A DNA stretch of 35,521 bases from CAZTYI01 sp964466185 (GCA_964466185.1 CAYXMS010000014.1:1-35521); one strand, 5' to 3'. Counted from the stretch's first letter, positions 16,507-25,139 are shown. The notes: generated by a model not told the origin, from the sequence alone. A program made the numbers and translations.

Positions 16507-17387
16507 CGCCTGCAAAAACTAAATTCAGAAAAATTTTTAAAATTTTAGCCCTGGGGCTTTCAGGAGCCGTTATTCTCTTTTCAGCCTTTTTCTTAGGCTA
16601 TCGTATGCATCTTAGATTAATCAGCCAGGATAAATATAAAATTAATATGATTGTGCAAATACCAGTTACCGAAAAATTAAAAACAGCATACCTGGCAGAA
16701 ATTATCGGCCTTTCCCAAGATAAGCCGGTCAGTTATTTTGATTTCAATGAAAGAAAAGCTCTTTTGAAACTTTTAAAAAGTCCGTTAATTAAAACCGCTG
16801 AGATAAAAAAAATTAAACCCTCTTTTGTCTATATCAATTATACGGTTAAAGAGCCCGTTGCCTTGCTTTGCGATTATCCTAATATAGCTTTAGATAAAGA
16901 TGGCTTTATTTTTCCGCTTTTCCCCTTTTTTCCGCCTAAAAATTTACCCGAAATATATTTGGATTTGCCGGAACTTGCAGAAAAAAAAGAAGTGTTTTCC
17001 CAGCCTCTAAAATATAAAAATTTAAACCTGGCTTTGGAAATTTTAAAAGTTCTGCAAAGCGTTAATTTGCATGTTAAAAGAATCGATACCGCACAGGCTT
17101 TTTCCAAAAGCTACGGTAAAAGAGAAATTATAGTTGTTTTAGAAGAAGAGCTGATGGTAAAAAATAAACGGCAGACAGCTTTTGTTTTCCCCAGAATCTT
17201 ACGCCTTAGTTGCGAAGATTGGACAAAACAGCTGGGTAATTATTTCGAATTGAGAAAAAAAATGAATCGGGATTATTTGAAACAGCTGCAAAATAAAAAA
17301 AATGGTTTTAAAATTAATTCTTCCGTTGTCTGCTTTAAGCCCAAAGTCATTGACTTGAGAATTTCTAAATTGGCATTTATTGATTAA
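16503..17387 (+). CDS. ftsQ: FtsQ-like divisome membrane protein
   Basis: A bitopic inner-membrane protein of 294 residues with a basic cytoplasmic N-terminus, one membrane helix (about 12-33, ILALGLSGAVILFSAFFLGY) and a periplasmic part. The segment after the helix (VTEKLKTAYLAEIIGLS ... LLKSPLIKTAEIKKIKPSFV then YINYTVKEPVALL) has the pattern of a POTRA domain followed by the FtsQ beta domain, with the typical 'R/K-x-P-V-A' turn and the 'ALDKDGFIFPL' step. Similarity is structural rather than by strong motif, so the symbol rests partly on the position after murC. FtsQ bridges FtsL/FtsB in other bacteria; which of those are present here cannot be seen. It overlaps murC by 4 bases. Confidence 0.7.
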   Translation: MTPAKTKFRKIFKILALGLSGAVILFSAFFLGYRMHLRLISQDKYKINMIVQIPVTEKLKTAYLAEIIGLSQDKPVSYFDFNERKALLKLLKSPLIKTAEIKKIKPSFVYINYTVKEPVALLCDYPNIALDKDGFIFPLFPFFPPKNLPEIYLDLPELAEKKEVFSQPLKYKNLNLALEILKVLQSVNLHVKRIDTAQAFSKSYGKREIIVVLEEELMVKNKRQTAFVFPRILRLSCEDWTKQLGNYFELRKKMNRDYLKQLQNKKNGFKINSSVVCFKPKVIDLRISKLAFID

Positions 17388-17409
17388 AAAAAATGAAAAT
17401 TTTTGTTTT

Positions 17410-17442
17410 TAACTCTTGATTTGAGTTACCATATCTTTTTTT
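17410..17442 (+). terminator. candidate intrinsic terminator after ftsQ
   Basis: TAACTC-TTGATTT-GAGTTA gives a 6-bp stem with a 7-base loop, followed by CCATATC and a run of T. It lies 22 bases after the ftsQ-like stop and would close the cell-wall operon. The stem is weak. Confidence 0.4.
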
Positions 17443-17460
17443 ATTTAATTTTTTGTCAGT

Positions 17461-17946
17461 ATGGCTATTACTTTTGCTAAAAATATTTATCAGAATCTGC
17501 CGGATGATGCGCTTTTATCTGCAGAAAAAAGCTTTTTGTATTCTACGGTAATTGCTACCGCTTTGTCTTTTGGCAATTTGACCTTGGCCGTGCAAATGGC
17601 TTCCATTGCCGCTTTGGCTTCTATAGTAGATAGCATCGTTTCCACCATTTTAAAAACCTATTTTCAGGTAGATCAATTAAAATGGTATCAAAATTATTGT
17701 AAATTGGCTCTTTCTTTAAGTTTGAATAATTATCTTTGCTATGGTTTTTTGCATCATAAAATAGGCATTGTTTTTACCATCGCTTCGAATTTTATGGCCG
17801 ATCTTTTCAGCGGATTACAAGATTGCCAGATGTCGCAGTCTACAATTATGCGTAATTATCGCTGGTTTTATTTAATTTCTAAGCTTGTTTCTTTTTTTAA
17901 ATTATCCGAAGTAAACTGTGTTCGTTTTTTTATGGGTTTTTTCTAG
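17461..17946 (+). CDS. unknown hydrophobic protein
   Basis: I do not recognise this 161-residue protein. It has a hydrophobic stretch around 26-68 (STVIATALSFGNLTLAVQMA, then SIAALASIVDSIVSTIL) and another around 85-115 (LALSLSLNNYLCYGFL ... KIGIVFTIASNF), so it is probably an integral membrane protein with two or more helices, without a cleavable signal. It ends in aromatic residues (RFFMGFF). No ribosome-binding site is visible at the ATG. It sits between the ftsQ-like gene and miaA, where Chlamydiaceae, as I recall, have an anti-sigma antagonist gene; this protein shows no STAS features. Confidence 0.6.
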   Translation: MAITFAKNIYQNLPDDALLSAEKSFLYSTVIATALSFGNLTLAVQMASIAALASIVDSIVSTILKTYFQVDQLKWYQNYCKLALSLSLNNYLCYGFLHHKIGIVFTIASNFMADLFSGLQDCQMSQSTIMRNYRWFYLISKLVSFFKLSEVNCVRFFMGFF

Positions 17947-18000
17947 TCGAAAAAAAAAGCTTGTTTTATCCTTTTAATTTAAAGAGGGGAGAAATAATTA

Positions 18001-19035
18001 ATGAGCTTGACTTATCAGCCTCTTAAGCAAAATGATAAATCTACCCCTTTTTCTCCGCTTTATCTGACTTTAAGACAAAGAAAAAAAACAAAACATAAAA
18101 AAAAGCGGGTAATTGTTATTGCCGGACCTACCGGCGTCGGTAAAACTAAACTCTCCCTTGCGGCCGGACAAATCCTAGGCGGAGAAATTATTTCTGCAGA
18201 TTCTATGCAAATATATAAAGGCATGGATATAGGTACGGCAAAAGTAACTGCGGAAGAGAGAAAAAAAGTCTTTCATCATTTGATAGATATCTGCGAGATT
18301 TCACAAAATTATAATGTGGTCAGCTATTACAATGATGTCTACCGAGCTTTAAAAACTATTTTTATGCAAAATAAAGTGCCGATTGCCTGCGGTGGTTCCG
18401 GCTTTTATCTGCATGCTCTTTTGTACGGTCCGCCGCAAGGCCCTCCTGCCGAGCCGAAAATACGCCAAAAATTAGAAGAAGCAGCGGACAAATTCGGTAT
18501 AGAGTCTTTGTTTGAAAGATTGCAGATGCTAGATCCTCAATATGCAGTTACGATTTCTGAAAAAGATCAGCATAAAGTTGTTAGAGCTTTAGAAATTATT
18601 ACTCTGACCGGCCATAAAGTCTCTAATTTTCCCAAACCTGATAAAATTAAACAGGACGAATATGATTTTAGGCTTTGGTTCATATATATGCCTAGAGAAG
18701 TGCTTTACGATAAGGTGGAAAAACGCTGCGATAAGATGCTAGAAAAAGGTTTTATCGAAGAGGTTAAAAAACTGGAAAAACAAGGGCTGAGAAATAATTA
18801 CACAGCATCGCAGGCTATCGGCTATCGCCAATGTTTGGAATATCTTAAAACTAATCAGAGCCAGAAAGAAAAAGAAAAGTTTGTTATAGAGTTTAAAAAA
18901 GCTTCCCGCCACTATGTTAAAAGACAATTTACCTGGTTTAAAAAAGAACCTCAATTCCGCTGGATTGATTTGCACGAGCTGGGTTTTGAAAAGACTTTAG
19001 AATATATTCTGCAGGATTATGAGCAGGGATATTAA
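18001..19035 (+). CDS. miaA: tRNA dimethylallyltransferase MiaA
   Basis: Transfers dimethylallyl from DMAPP to A37 of tRNAs that read UNN codons. Seen: the P-loop VIAGPTGVGKTKLS (39-52), ISADSMQIYKGMDIGTAK (substrate-binding Asp and Gln), ACGGSGFYLHALLYGP, the swinging domain, and YTASQAIGYRQCLEYL, then KRQFTWFKKE near the C-terminus. At 344 residues it has an N-terminal extension of about 34 basic residues before the usual start. The chosen ATG at 18001 has a good ribosome-binding site (GAGGGGAG, 9 bases upstream), so the extension is likely real. The stop codon lies in the loop of a perfect 12-bp inverted repeat. Confidence 0.96.
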   Translation: MSLTYQPLKQNDKSTPFSPLYLTLRQRKKTKHKKKRVIVIAGPTGVGKTKLSLAAGQILGGEIISADSMQIYKGMDIGTAKVTAEERKKVFHHLIDICEISQNYNVVSYYNDVYRALKTIFMQNKVPIACGGSGFYLHALLYGPPQGPPAEPKIRQKLEEAADKFGIESLFERLQMLDPQYAVTISEKDQHKVVRALEIITLTGHKVSNFPKPDKIKQDEYDFRLWFIYMPREVLYDKVEKRCDKMLEKGFIEEVKKLEKQGLRNNYTASQAIGYRQCLEYLKTNQSQKEKEKFVIEFKKASRHYVKRQFTWFKKEPQFRWIDLHELGFEKTLEYILQDYEQGY

Positions 19036-19050
19036 TTGTCCCTGCTCATA
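19018..19050. terminator. perfect 12-bp inverted repeat at the miaA stop
   Basis: TATGAGCAGGGA (19018-19029) and TCCCTGCTCATA (19039-19050) pair without mismatch around a 9-base loop that contains the miaA stop codon. No T run follows on either strand, so it could be an RNA 3'-end protecting hairpin or a non-canonical terminator. Confidence 0.5.
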
Positions 19051-19057
19051 GATAAAT

Positions 19058-19171
19058 CTAGAGCGGTAAGGATAAGATCTTACTTTTTTTATGGCTCTCA
19101 GCATATTGCTTACAATATCCATAGCCTCGAATAGTATCGTTTTCCTTTAACATATGATAGATTCTATTCAT
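19058..19171 (-). pseudogene. possible remnant of a small unknown gene
   Basis: A 37-codon minus-strand frame (MNRIYHMLKENDTIRGYGYC ... ESHKKSKILSLPL) has a protein-like composition but no ribosome-binding site and no recognised family; the frame closes just upstream. It lies in the 264-bp stretch between miaA and the next small gene. It could be a decayed gene end or chance. Confidence 0.25.
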
Positions 19172-19299
19172 TACGGCAGGCAATTAATATTGTGTGACAT
19201 TCTCTCGGCAATAAATTACAAAATTAGTTTAAAAAATTGTGTTTTTTGGGGCTTTGCTTTAAAATATTTAGCTTTATAACTCAAAATTTTAGGTTTTTT

Positions 19300-19672
19300 A
19301 TGGTTAAGCCTGTTCCTATTCGCGAATCTTATCCCCAATTTTTAAGAGAAAATGAGGTGGTAAGTCAAATTAATAAAAGTAGTATGCGTTCTCCTGTTCT
19401 AAAAATTGTTTCTAAATTTTATCGGAAAAAATTAGAAAAAATAATTATTCAAAATGGTCGAATTTTAGATAAATCAGCTAAATATGATTTGATAAGAAAG
19501 AACATATATTATGTAGGTGATCAAGATATGCTGAATTTTGTATTGAGAACTCAAAGCAGTTAATTCCATTGAACAGGAAATACTTGATGTTGCGGATAAA
19601 TTTTTGTCTGGTCTGGTTTTTATTGCTGAAAAAATACGAGAAGCTGTGATTATTAATGGAACTTTTTATTAA
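19300..19672 (+). pseudogene. small unknown gene split by a frameshift
   Basis: The first part starts at the ATG at 19300, with AGG 9 bases before it, and reads 87 codons (MVKPVPIRESYPQFLRENEV ... DMLNFVLRTQSS) to a TAA at 19561. From 19547 another frame is open for 41 codons to a TAA at 19670 and reads ELKAVNSIEQEILDVADKFL, then SGLVFIAEKIREAV, of coding-like composition. A single indel near 19544-19549 would join them into about 125 residues. The product is not recognised: charged and helical, with no signal peptide. It converges on the OMP operon with only 5 bases between. It could be a true pseudogene, a sequencing error or two unrelated frames. Confidence 0.45.
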
Positions 19673-19677
19673 AAAAT

Positions 19678-20838
19678 TTAAAATAATAGGCTGAATCCAA
19701 GAGCTGCTCCCTGCATTTGTAGATCAGTATTATCAGAATTATAAGTGCTATCGGTAAAAGCATCATTGAATTTAACCAGCTGGTTGATTTTCCAAAAATT
19801 TTCCAGAAAATAACTGCAGTCAAGAGAAACACGTAAAGGCACCTGGTTTTTCTTTGTAAAACATTTTTCCCAACCTAGGCCGATCGTTATGCCGGCATAG
19901 GGATTATAACTATGAAAAGAATTGCGGTTATTGAAATTTTCCCGATGTAAAGTTATTATAGGATTTCCCGGAGGCATGGGATTTTCAGCTGTAGTAGTAT
20001 AATCAGCTGTTTCTTGTCTTGCAGCTCTAAAAAATGTGTGTAAAAGCGCGCCCGAGGCATTGAAGATCAATTTAATGTGCTTTTGAATAAACCAGCTGCT
20101 TTCAATTCCCACCTTGGGCCCTATGCCAAGAGAATTGTTTTTTAAATTAATGATGCTGTTTTCCGGCTTGTAAGAAGTTGTTATATCGGAATAAAAAGTT
20201 TTGCCGTTTAAATACTCTACTTTATATTTTTGATAAGTAAAAATGCTTTTCAGACCAAAAGAGGGCCTGAGTACGACTTTTTCTCCTACCTTAAAAACTT
20301 TTCCCAGGTCTAGTTCTGTATTATAAAAATCAAAATCCCAATCGGCCTCGGCATCCGAAAAACGAATGCGGTTATAGGAAATGTTATTGTAAGCAGAAGG
20401 ATGATACCAGATGGGAATTAGTCCGCGGCTGACAAAACTGTCTCCATAAGCGGTCTCTGATTGAATAGAACGCTGTGATTTGTCGGACACAGAAGAATAA
20501 TAAATAGATCCAATTACTCTTAAATCCCAATTGTCATAATCAAAAAGATAGCCTAAAGCAAGCTGCCCTCCTAATTTGAAATGAAAGTCCAAATTTTCTA
20601 AATTGCCGTTTACATCGGCATTGCTGGCCGCATTGTTAATCGCATATTCTAATCCGTACATTTTAGCTTCTGCTAAAAAGAGCTGGAAAGAAGTATAATA
20701 ATGTGTATTTTCTTTAAAACAGATAGGCGTGGTCAACTGCTTGTAATTTTTGTAATAAGGATCGGTGATAGTTTCATTTGCAATCAGTAAAATAGGTAGA
20801 AAATAGATTAGTAATGTAGTTAGAAAATATTTTTTCAT
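19678..20838 (-). CDS. MOMP-like (Lpg1974-type) outer-membrane beta-barrel, paralog 1
   Basis: A 386-residue predicted porin. It has a signal peptide (MKKYFLTTLLIYFLPILLIA, cleavage near NET), alternating beta-strand composition throughout, and a C-terminal phenylalanine (GAALGFSLLF) that serves as a BAM signal. Segments shared with its two neighbours include the RPSFGLKSIFTYQKYKVEYL block, NNSLGIGPKVGIESSWFIQK and the NPYAGITIGLGWEKCF block. In the first half, FKLGGQLALGYLFDYDNWDL corresponds to the 'PGF-L-G--P---W' block of the other two. AAGG precedes the ATG by 6-7 bases. It is the last gene of a three-gene operon, 13 bases after paralog 2. Pore specificity cannot be read; the family name is from pattern recognition. 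Confidence 0.8.
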   Translation of the reverse strand: MKKYFLTTLLIYFLPILLIANETITDPYYKNYKQLTTPICFKENTHYYTSFQLFLAEAKMYGLEYAINNAASNADVNGNLENLDFHFKLGGQLALGYLFDYDNWDLRVIGSIYYSSVSDKSQRSIQSETAYGDSFVSRGLIPIWYHPSAYNNISYNRIRFSDAEADWDFDFYNTELDLGKVFKVGEKVVLRPSFGLKSIFTYQKYKVEYLNGKTFYSDITTSYKPENSIINLKNNSLGIGPKVGIESSWFIQKHIKLIFNASGALLHTFFRAARQETADYTTTAENPMPPGNPIITLHRENFNNRNSFHSYNPYAGITIGLGWEKCFTKKNQVPLRVSLDCSYFLENFWKINQLVKFNDAFTDSTYNSDNTDLQMQGAALGFSLLF

Positions 20839-20851
20839 AAAAAAACCTTAT

Positions 20852-22006
20852 TTAAAATTCTAAACGCACAGAACAGCTTAGCCCATGTAAAAACAAATCT
20901 CCCTTACTTGGATAGCTGTCTCTTTGTATATGGCTGGGGCGGTTTAGGTTCTGTTCCCAAAAATAGCGCACTTCATAGGCTGTTTTAAAAGTAAAATAAC
21001 AGTTAGGAAAACAATGGCCGTAATCTAGTCCCAGAATTATGTGCGCATTGGGCCTGACCACCCAAATATGCTCTTTAATTTTATCATGATAATAGTAGTT
21101 GATATTGGTATCTTCTGCAGTTGTTGTCTGACGGTTGTTAATATCATGGAACATGTCGAAGGAAGTTAGAATAAAAGAAGCCGTCGGCGAGGCTAATAAA
21201 AAAAGTTCGGAAGAAAAAAGCTGCCATTTAGAATCAAAGCCGATCCTGACACCTGCGCCTTTAGATATATTGGTCAGTTTTTCATAATCATGAATCAGCT
21301 GATAGGAGGTGCCTCCAGAAGATGAAGTGTTGCCGTTTTTATAGTCCACTTTAAAGATCTGTTTAATAAAATCCCCTTCTACTCCGCCATGCAAACGTAA
21401 GATTAAATGGGGAGTCAGCCAGATAGATTTGGCCATGTTCCAATATACACTGTTAAAGTAGATGTTATGGCTGGCTGATATTGTGCGAAACCTGGGAGAG
21501 GTATTGCTATTAAATTCTTGATCATAAAAAACCGGTAAAAATTTATGCTCGTCAGAAGATAGTTCTTTGCTATTTTTAGAATAAATTTGGGTCCAGCTAA
21601 TATCTGTTTCCCAATTTAAGCGTGGAATACAGCCGCCTGCTAAAAGTCTAAATCCCGGTTCAAAATCAAAATTGGGATAAATGATTTTGGTTTGAAAAGT
21701 GCTTGGATTTTCATCAAATAGGGCAATCGGCATGTTAGTTACTTTAGTTTGCATATAAAGAAAAGTAATCTCGGAATAAAAAGCTCCTTGATTATCTTCT
21801 GGATGATAAATACAGGGTCGGCCGGATGGTAAAAGATAGTTGTTTTGAGATGGCATAGTTTCGTTAAAAATAGGCTTTTCTATGTTTATGTCCGGTTTTT
21901 GATTTTTTGTTTTATCTTTGCTGATTTTGTCAGAGCCAACTAAATTAAATTGTAAAAAGATAAAACTTAGGAAAAGGAAAAAAAATTGTTTGGATATTTT
22001 AAACAT
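20852..22006 (-). CDS. MOMP-like (Lpg1974-type) outer-membrane beta-barrel, paralog 2
   Basis: A 384-residue predicted porin with a signal peptide (FFFLFLSFIFLQFNLVGS) followed by a Lys-rich polar stretch. The barrel begins near GAFYSEITFLYMQTKVT and includes NFDFEPGFRLLAGGCIPRLN, then WETDISWTQIYS, the block most typical of the Lpg1974/MOMP-like family. Later blocks match its neighbours: LRLHGGVEGDFIKQIFKVDY and NAHIILGLDYGHCFPNCYF. It ends in LSCSVRLEF with a terminal Phe. AAGGA lies just before the ATG. Four Cys residues are spread over the mature protein; disulfide cross-linking, as in chlamydial envelopes, is possible but not shown. Confidence 0.82.
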   Translation of the reverse strand: MFKISKQFFFLFLSFIFLQFNLVGSDKISKDKTKNQKPDINIEKPIFNETMPSQNNYLLPSGRPCIYHPEDNQGAFYSEITFLYMQTKVTNMPIALFDENPSTFQTKIIYPNFDFEPGFRLLAGGCIPRLNWETDISWTQIYSKNSKELSSDEHKFLPVFYDQEFNSNTSPRFRTISASHNIYFNSVYWNMAKSIWLTPHLILRLHGGVEGDFIKQIFKVDYKNGNTSSSGGTSYQLIHDYEKLTNISKGAGVRIGFDSKWQLFSSELFLLASPTASFILTSFDMFHDINNRQTTTAEDTNINYYYHDKIKEHIWVVRPNAHIILGLDYGHCFPNCYFTFKTAYEVRYFWEQNLNRPSHIQRDSYPSKGDLFLHGLSCSVRLEF

Positions 22007-22023
22007 AGCATTCCTTTAAAAAA

Positions 22024-23244
22024 TTAAAACTCGAATTTTAAATAAGCAGATAAACCATGCAGCATCAAATCCCCCCTAGAAGGCGTAGTTAAGGCAAAGT
22101 TTTTTCTGCTGATAAATCGGCGGGTCTGGTTCTGTCCCCACCAATATTGCATTTCATAAGACATAAATAGGCCTAAAAAATAACGAGAGAAAAAACAGTC
22201 GCCATAGCCAAATCCTAGCTGCAGACCGATATTGGGATTATACATGTAGACTTTTTCTTTTAGAATAAATCGATAATATGTATTGGTTGTAGCTGCCGGT
22301 TCAATAGTTACTGTACGCATAGCATCGTTTTGATCTTTTTTGAGATCGAATTTGGTTGGTAAAATAGCAAATGAACCATTGGCCAATAGCTGAAAATATT
22401 TTTTAAAATGGCATTTGGCCTCAAAACCAATTTTAGGTCCTATTCCTAAAGAGTTGTTGTTGAATTTGCTAATGCTGCTATCTACATAGGTATTGGATTC
22501 TGCCGAAGATATGATGGCATCACTGTCTTCGTAATAAATTTTATAGTTTTGATCGATCCATCCGCATTTCAAACCGCCATAAGGACGGAAAGAGAATTTT
22601 TTGCCGATCCAGAAATTGCGGCCTGTATCTAGATCAAAAGAGTTAAAATGTATGTCCAAATCTCCGGTGGCATGGGTAAAACGGGGAGCTGTTGTAGAAT
22701 TGTTTAGATAATAAACAAACTGGACCGGAATAACCCCATTGTTGCCGGGAATCAGTTCAACGTTAACATGTTTTTTGTTGTTGCTGAAACCTCCGTCATA
22801 ATGTGTCCAATTGGTTTTAATGTCCCAATCATCTAAAGGCAGATAATAGCCGGCTTCCAGTTTAAAGCCGGGTTTCCAGCCAAAATCAGGAGTAATAAAA
22901 GTTATCTGGTTAGTAATCCGATTAGTATCTATTGCATCAGTATAGTATTTATTCTTGGCGGCAAATTCCAAGGAGCCTTCTTTAGACTGCCAGACTAACC
23001 CATAGACATCTAAATACATGCCGAATTTTTTTTCGCTTTGACAAAATTCAGCAGAAGGAGGGCAGAAAAATTGGGAAGGCTGATAAAAATTACCGTCAGT
23101 ATCGCAGTTGGGACAGGATTGCTTAGCAAGCCCCGGGGTAGGAGAGTTGGAAGAATTGCGCTCTTTTGAAAACACCAATAAAGATGGCAGCTGAAAGATC
23201 AAAATTAATAAAAACCATTTGTTAACATTTTTTATACTAAGCAT
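22024..23244 (-). CDS. MOMP-like (Lpg1974-type) outer-membrane beta-barrel, paralog 3 (first gene of operon)
   Basis: A 406-residue predicted porin. Signal peptide KWFLLILIFQLPSLLVFS is followed by a Ser/Pro region with a CPNCD motif and two further Cys (FFCPPSAEFC), so its N-terminus is Cys-rich, unlike its paralogs. The family block PDFGWKPGFKLEAGYYLPLD then WDIKTNWTHYD is clear, as are FRPYGGLKCGWIDQNYKIYY, NNSLGIGPKIGFEAKCHFKK and the final LSAYLKFEF with terminal Phe. AAGGA precedes the ATG. It is 17 bases upstream of paralog 2 and leads the operon; the promoter must lie in the divergent 329-bp gap, but I see no clean -35/-10 pair there. Confidence 0.82.
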   Translation of the reverse strand: MLSIKNVNKWFLLILIFQLPSLLVFSKERNSSNSPTPGLAKQSCPNCDTDGNFYQPSQFFCPPSAEFCQSEKKFGMYLDVYGLVWQSKEGSLEFAAKNKYYTDAIDTNRITNQITFITPDFGWKPGFKLEAGYYLPLDDWDIKTNWTHYDGGFSNNKKHVNVELIPGNNGVIPVQFVYYLNNSTTAPRFTHATGDLDIHFNSFDLDTGRNFWIGKKFSFRPYGGLKCGWIDQNYKIYYEDSDAIISSAESNTYVDSSISKFNNNSLGIGPKIGFEAKCHFKKYFQLLANGSFAILPTKFDLKKDQNDAMRTVTIEPAATTNTYYRFILKEKVYMYNPNIGLQLGFGYGDCFFSRYFLGLFMSYEMQYWWGQNQTRRFISRKNFALTTPSRGDLMLHGLSAYLKFEF

Positions 23245-23442
23245 AAAAATCCTTCGCTAATAATCAATTTTATTAAAATTTTTTTTAAATATAAAAGCAA
23301 GCAATTTCATAGAAAAGCTTGGTTTTTAGAAAATCTTTAATCGGGATAAGATTTTGTTTTCAAAGAAGTGGTTAAAAAATAGAAATTAAAAGCCAAAGAA
23401 AAAAAAATGAGCGTAGCCTCAAAAGATGATAAAAAAAAACAG

Positions 23443-23486
23443 CTTGGAAAATTTTTTAGAAAAATTTTCCCTATGCCAAGTTTTTT
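23443..23486. terminator. strong hairpin in the OMP/coiled-coil divergent gap
   Basis: GGAAAATTTTT and AAAAATTTTCC (23446-23456 and 23460-23470) form a perfect 11-bp stem with a 3-base loop. A wider pairing CTTGG/CCAAG is followed directly by TTTTTT on the plus strand, and a T9 run follows on the minus strand. It resembles a bidirectional terminator but has no annotated gene to terminate. The rest of the gap 23245-23573 holds nothing I can support except a TATACT at 23537-23542 that may be a -10 box for the next gene. Confidence 0.45.
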
Positions 23487-23573
23487 CTTTCTTTTGCAAA
23501 AAAACTGTTTTATAAGTATCTTTGAATTTTGTAGTCTATACTCTATTTCTTAAAATTAAAAAGAGAGTCTGCC

Positions 23574-25139
23574 ATGAGCGTGGAAACCAAAGAAGAGGGG
23601 TCAAATATTAAGCTGGAGGAGGAAATTCAAAAGCTTTCATCTGTAGAAGAAAAGTTAAAATTGGTGTTAGATAAGATGAAACAGACGCTGGTTGATGAAA
23701 AGCATGCCAATTTCAAGCTTTTTTGGGAAGCCCGCCATCTTTGTTTGAAACTGTTTAAGGAAAATCTGCATCCATCTGTCCGTTTTCAGATGTGGCAGTC
23801 TTTTATCGAACTGTCTAAACAGGCGAAAGGGTTAAAAGATCTGCTTGATGAACAGGCTTCTTTTGCTATAGAACAAATTGAATTGGCCATTAGCGGCATT
23901 GAGCATGATATAGAAAATTATAATACTCTTTTGGCTCAGATGGAAGATGCCGCCCTGCCTTTTAAGTCTTTGGTATTAGAAAATCAGAAAAAAGAATATT
24001 TGACTTTACAGAATGAACTTAACCTGCTTAATACATTTGCCAGTAAAATACACAGCTTGCGCAAAGAAGTTTTAAAAACAGAAATCCGAGTTAAGTACAA
24101 GTCCCAGATTTTTAAGCAGCTGTCGCATTTGGGAGATAAGGTTTTTCCGAAAAGAAAAGAATTAATTAGGGAAATTTCTTATAAGTTCTTTTTAGATGTT
24201 GATTTTTTTGCTAAAAAATATTTTGCAGAAAACAGCCGTTTTAAAATGCCTTATTATCGTTTGAAAGAAGAAATTAAAAAATTGCAGAATGTGTCTAAGG
24301 CATTTACTTTAAATACTAAAACTTTTACTTCTGTCAGATTAAAACTTTCCGAGTGCTGGGATAAGATTAAACAGTTGGAAACTGAATACAAGCAGGAAAT
24401 GGAAGGCAAGAAAGAGCTTTTCGAACAGAACAAACAGACAGTTTTGGAAAAGATTCAGTCTTTTGCTAAAAAATGTGCGGCAACTGAAGAAATTTCAGGA
24501 CATATCGTTAAAAGAGATGAAATTGATATCTTGAATTTTATGCGCTCAGTCGAGTTGGCGCCTAAAGATGTCAAAATTTTAAAAGAAGAAATCAAGCAGG
24601 CCAAAAGCCCGATTTTTGCTAAAGAAAAAGAAGCAGAAGAAAAAGCTAAAAAAATTATGGAAGAGAAAAACAAACTTAGAACAGTTTCCATACAAGAGCT
24701 GAAAACAGCTATAGAAAAAGCATTGTCCGGCAGTCAGGATAATAACAGCCAGCAGCTAAATGAAGAGTATAAAGAATTTATCAGCCAAATTAAAAAATTG
24801 CAGTTGACTAAAATTGAAAAGAAACCGTTGGAACAGATTTTAAGGCAGTTTAAAGAAATGATCTGTGATAAAAAAGATCAGGCTTTGTTAAACCTGTCTG
24901 AAAAAGATTTGGCTTCTTTGAGCCATTTAAAGGAAACTCTTAAAGAAAGTGAAATTAGACGCGCTGAAATTAAACAGCAGTTAGAACATCTCAGACATGC
25001 TGTTAGCCGTTCTGATCTGGATTTTGAAAAAGCCATCAGCTATCGCGAAGAAATTGAAAAAGAAAAACAAAGACTGGAGAAGATCAACCAGGTTATCAGC
25101 AAAATTGAAGATAATATTGTTAAATTAGAGGAAAGTTAA
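23574..25139 (+). CDS. large coiled-coil protein, unknown function
   Basis: A 521-residue, almost wholly alpha-helical protein rich in Lys, Glu and Leu, without signal peptide or membrane helix. Long heptad-like stretches occur near residues 8-45, 100-170, 215-290 and, strongly, 440-518 (ESEIRRAEIKQQLEHLRHAV ... EKEKQRLEKINQVISKIEDN). A slightly less charged part around 40-95 contains FKLFWEARHLCLKLFKENLH and MWQSFIELSKQA. It occupies the place of a conserved chlamydial hypothetical coiled-coil gene upstream of rsfS (CT768-like, from memory). Its 3' end carries the ribosome-binding site of the next gene. A structural or DNA-associated role is inference; no catalytic motif is seen. Confidence 0.75.
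   Translation: MSVETKEEGSNIKLEEEIQKLSSVEEKLKLVLDKMKQTLVDEKHANFKLFWEARHLCLKLFKENLHPSVRFQMWQSFIELSKQAKGLKDLLDEQASFAIEQIELAISGIEHDIENYNTLLAQMEDAALPFKSLVLENQKKEYLTLQNELNLLNTFASKIHSLRKEVLKTEIRVKYKSQIFKQLSHLGDKVFPKRKELIREISYKFFLDVDFFAKKYFAENSRFKMPYYRLKEEIKKLQNVSKAFTLNTKTFTSVRLKLSECWDKIKQLETEYKQEMEGKKELFEQNKQTVLEKIQSFAKKCAATEEISGHIVKRDEIDILNFMRSVELAPKDVKILKEEIKQAKSPIFAKEKEAEEKAKKIMEEKNKLRTVSIQELKTAIEKALSGSQDNNSQQLNEEYKEFISQIKKLQLTKIEKKPLEQILRQFKEMICDKKDQALLNLSEKDLASLSHLKETLKESEIRRAEIKQQLEHLRHAVSRSDLDFEKAISYREEIEKEKQRLEKINQVISKIEDNIVKLEES

Noticed and set aside
23408..23560. 49-codon plus-strand frame beginning MSVASKDD, resembling the start of the coiled-coil protein
   Set aside because: Runs through the hairpin into a Phe-rich tail, has no ribosome-binding site, and the resemblance covers only a few residues.
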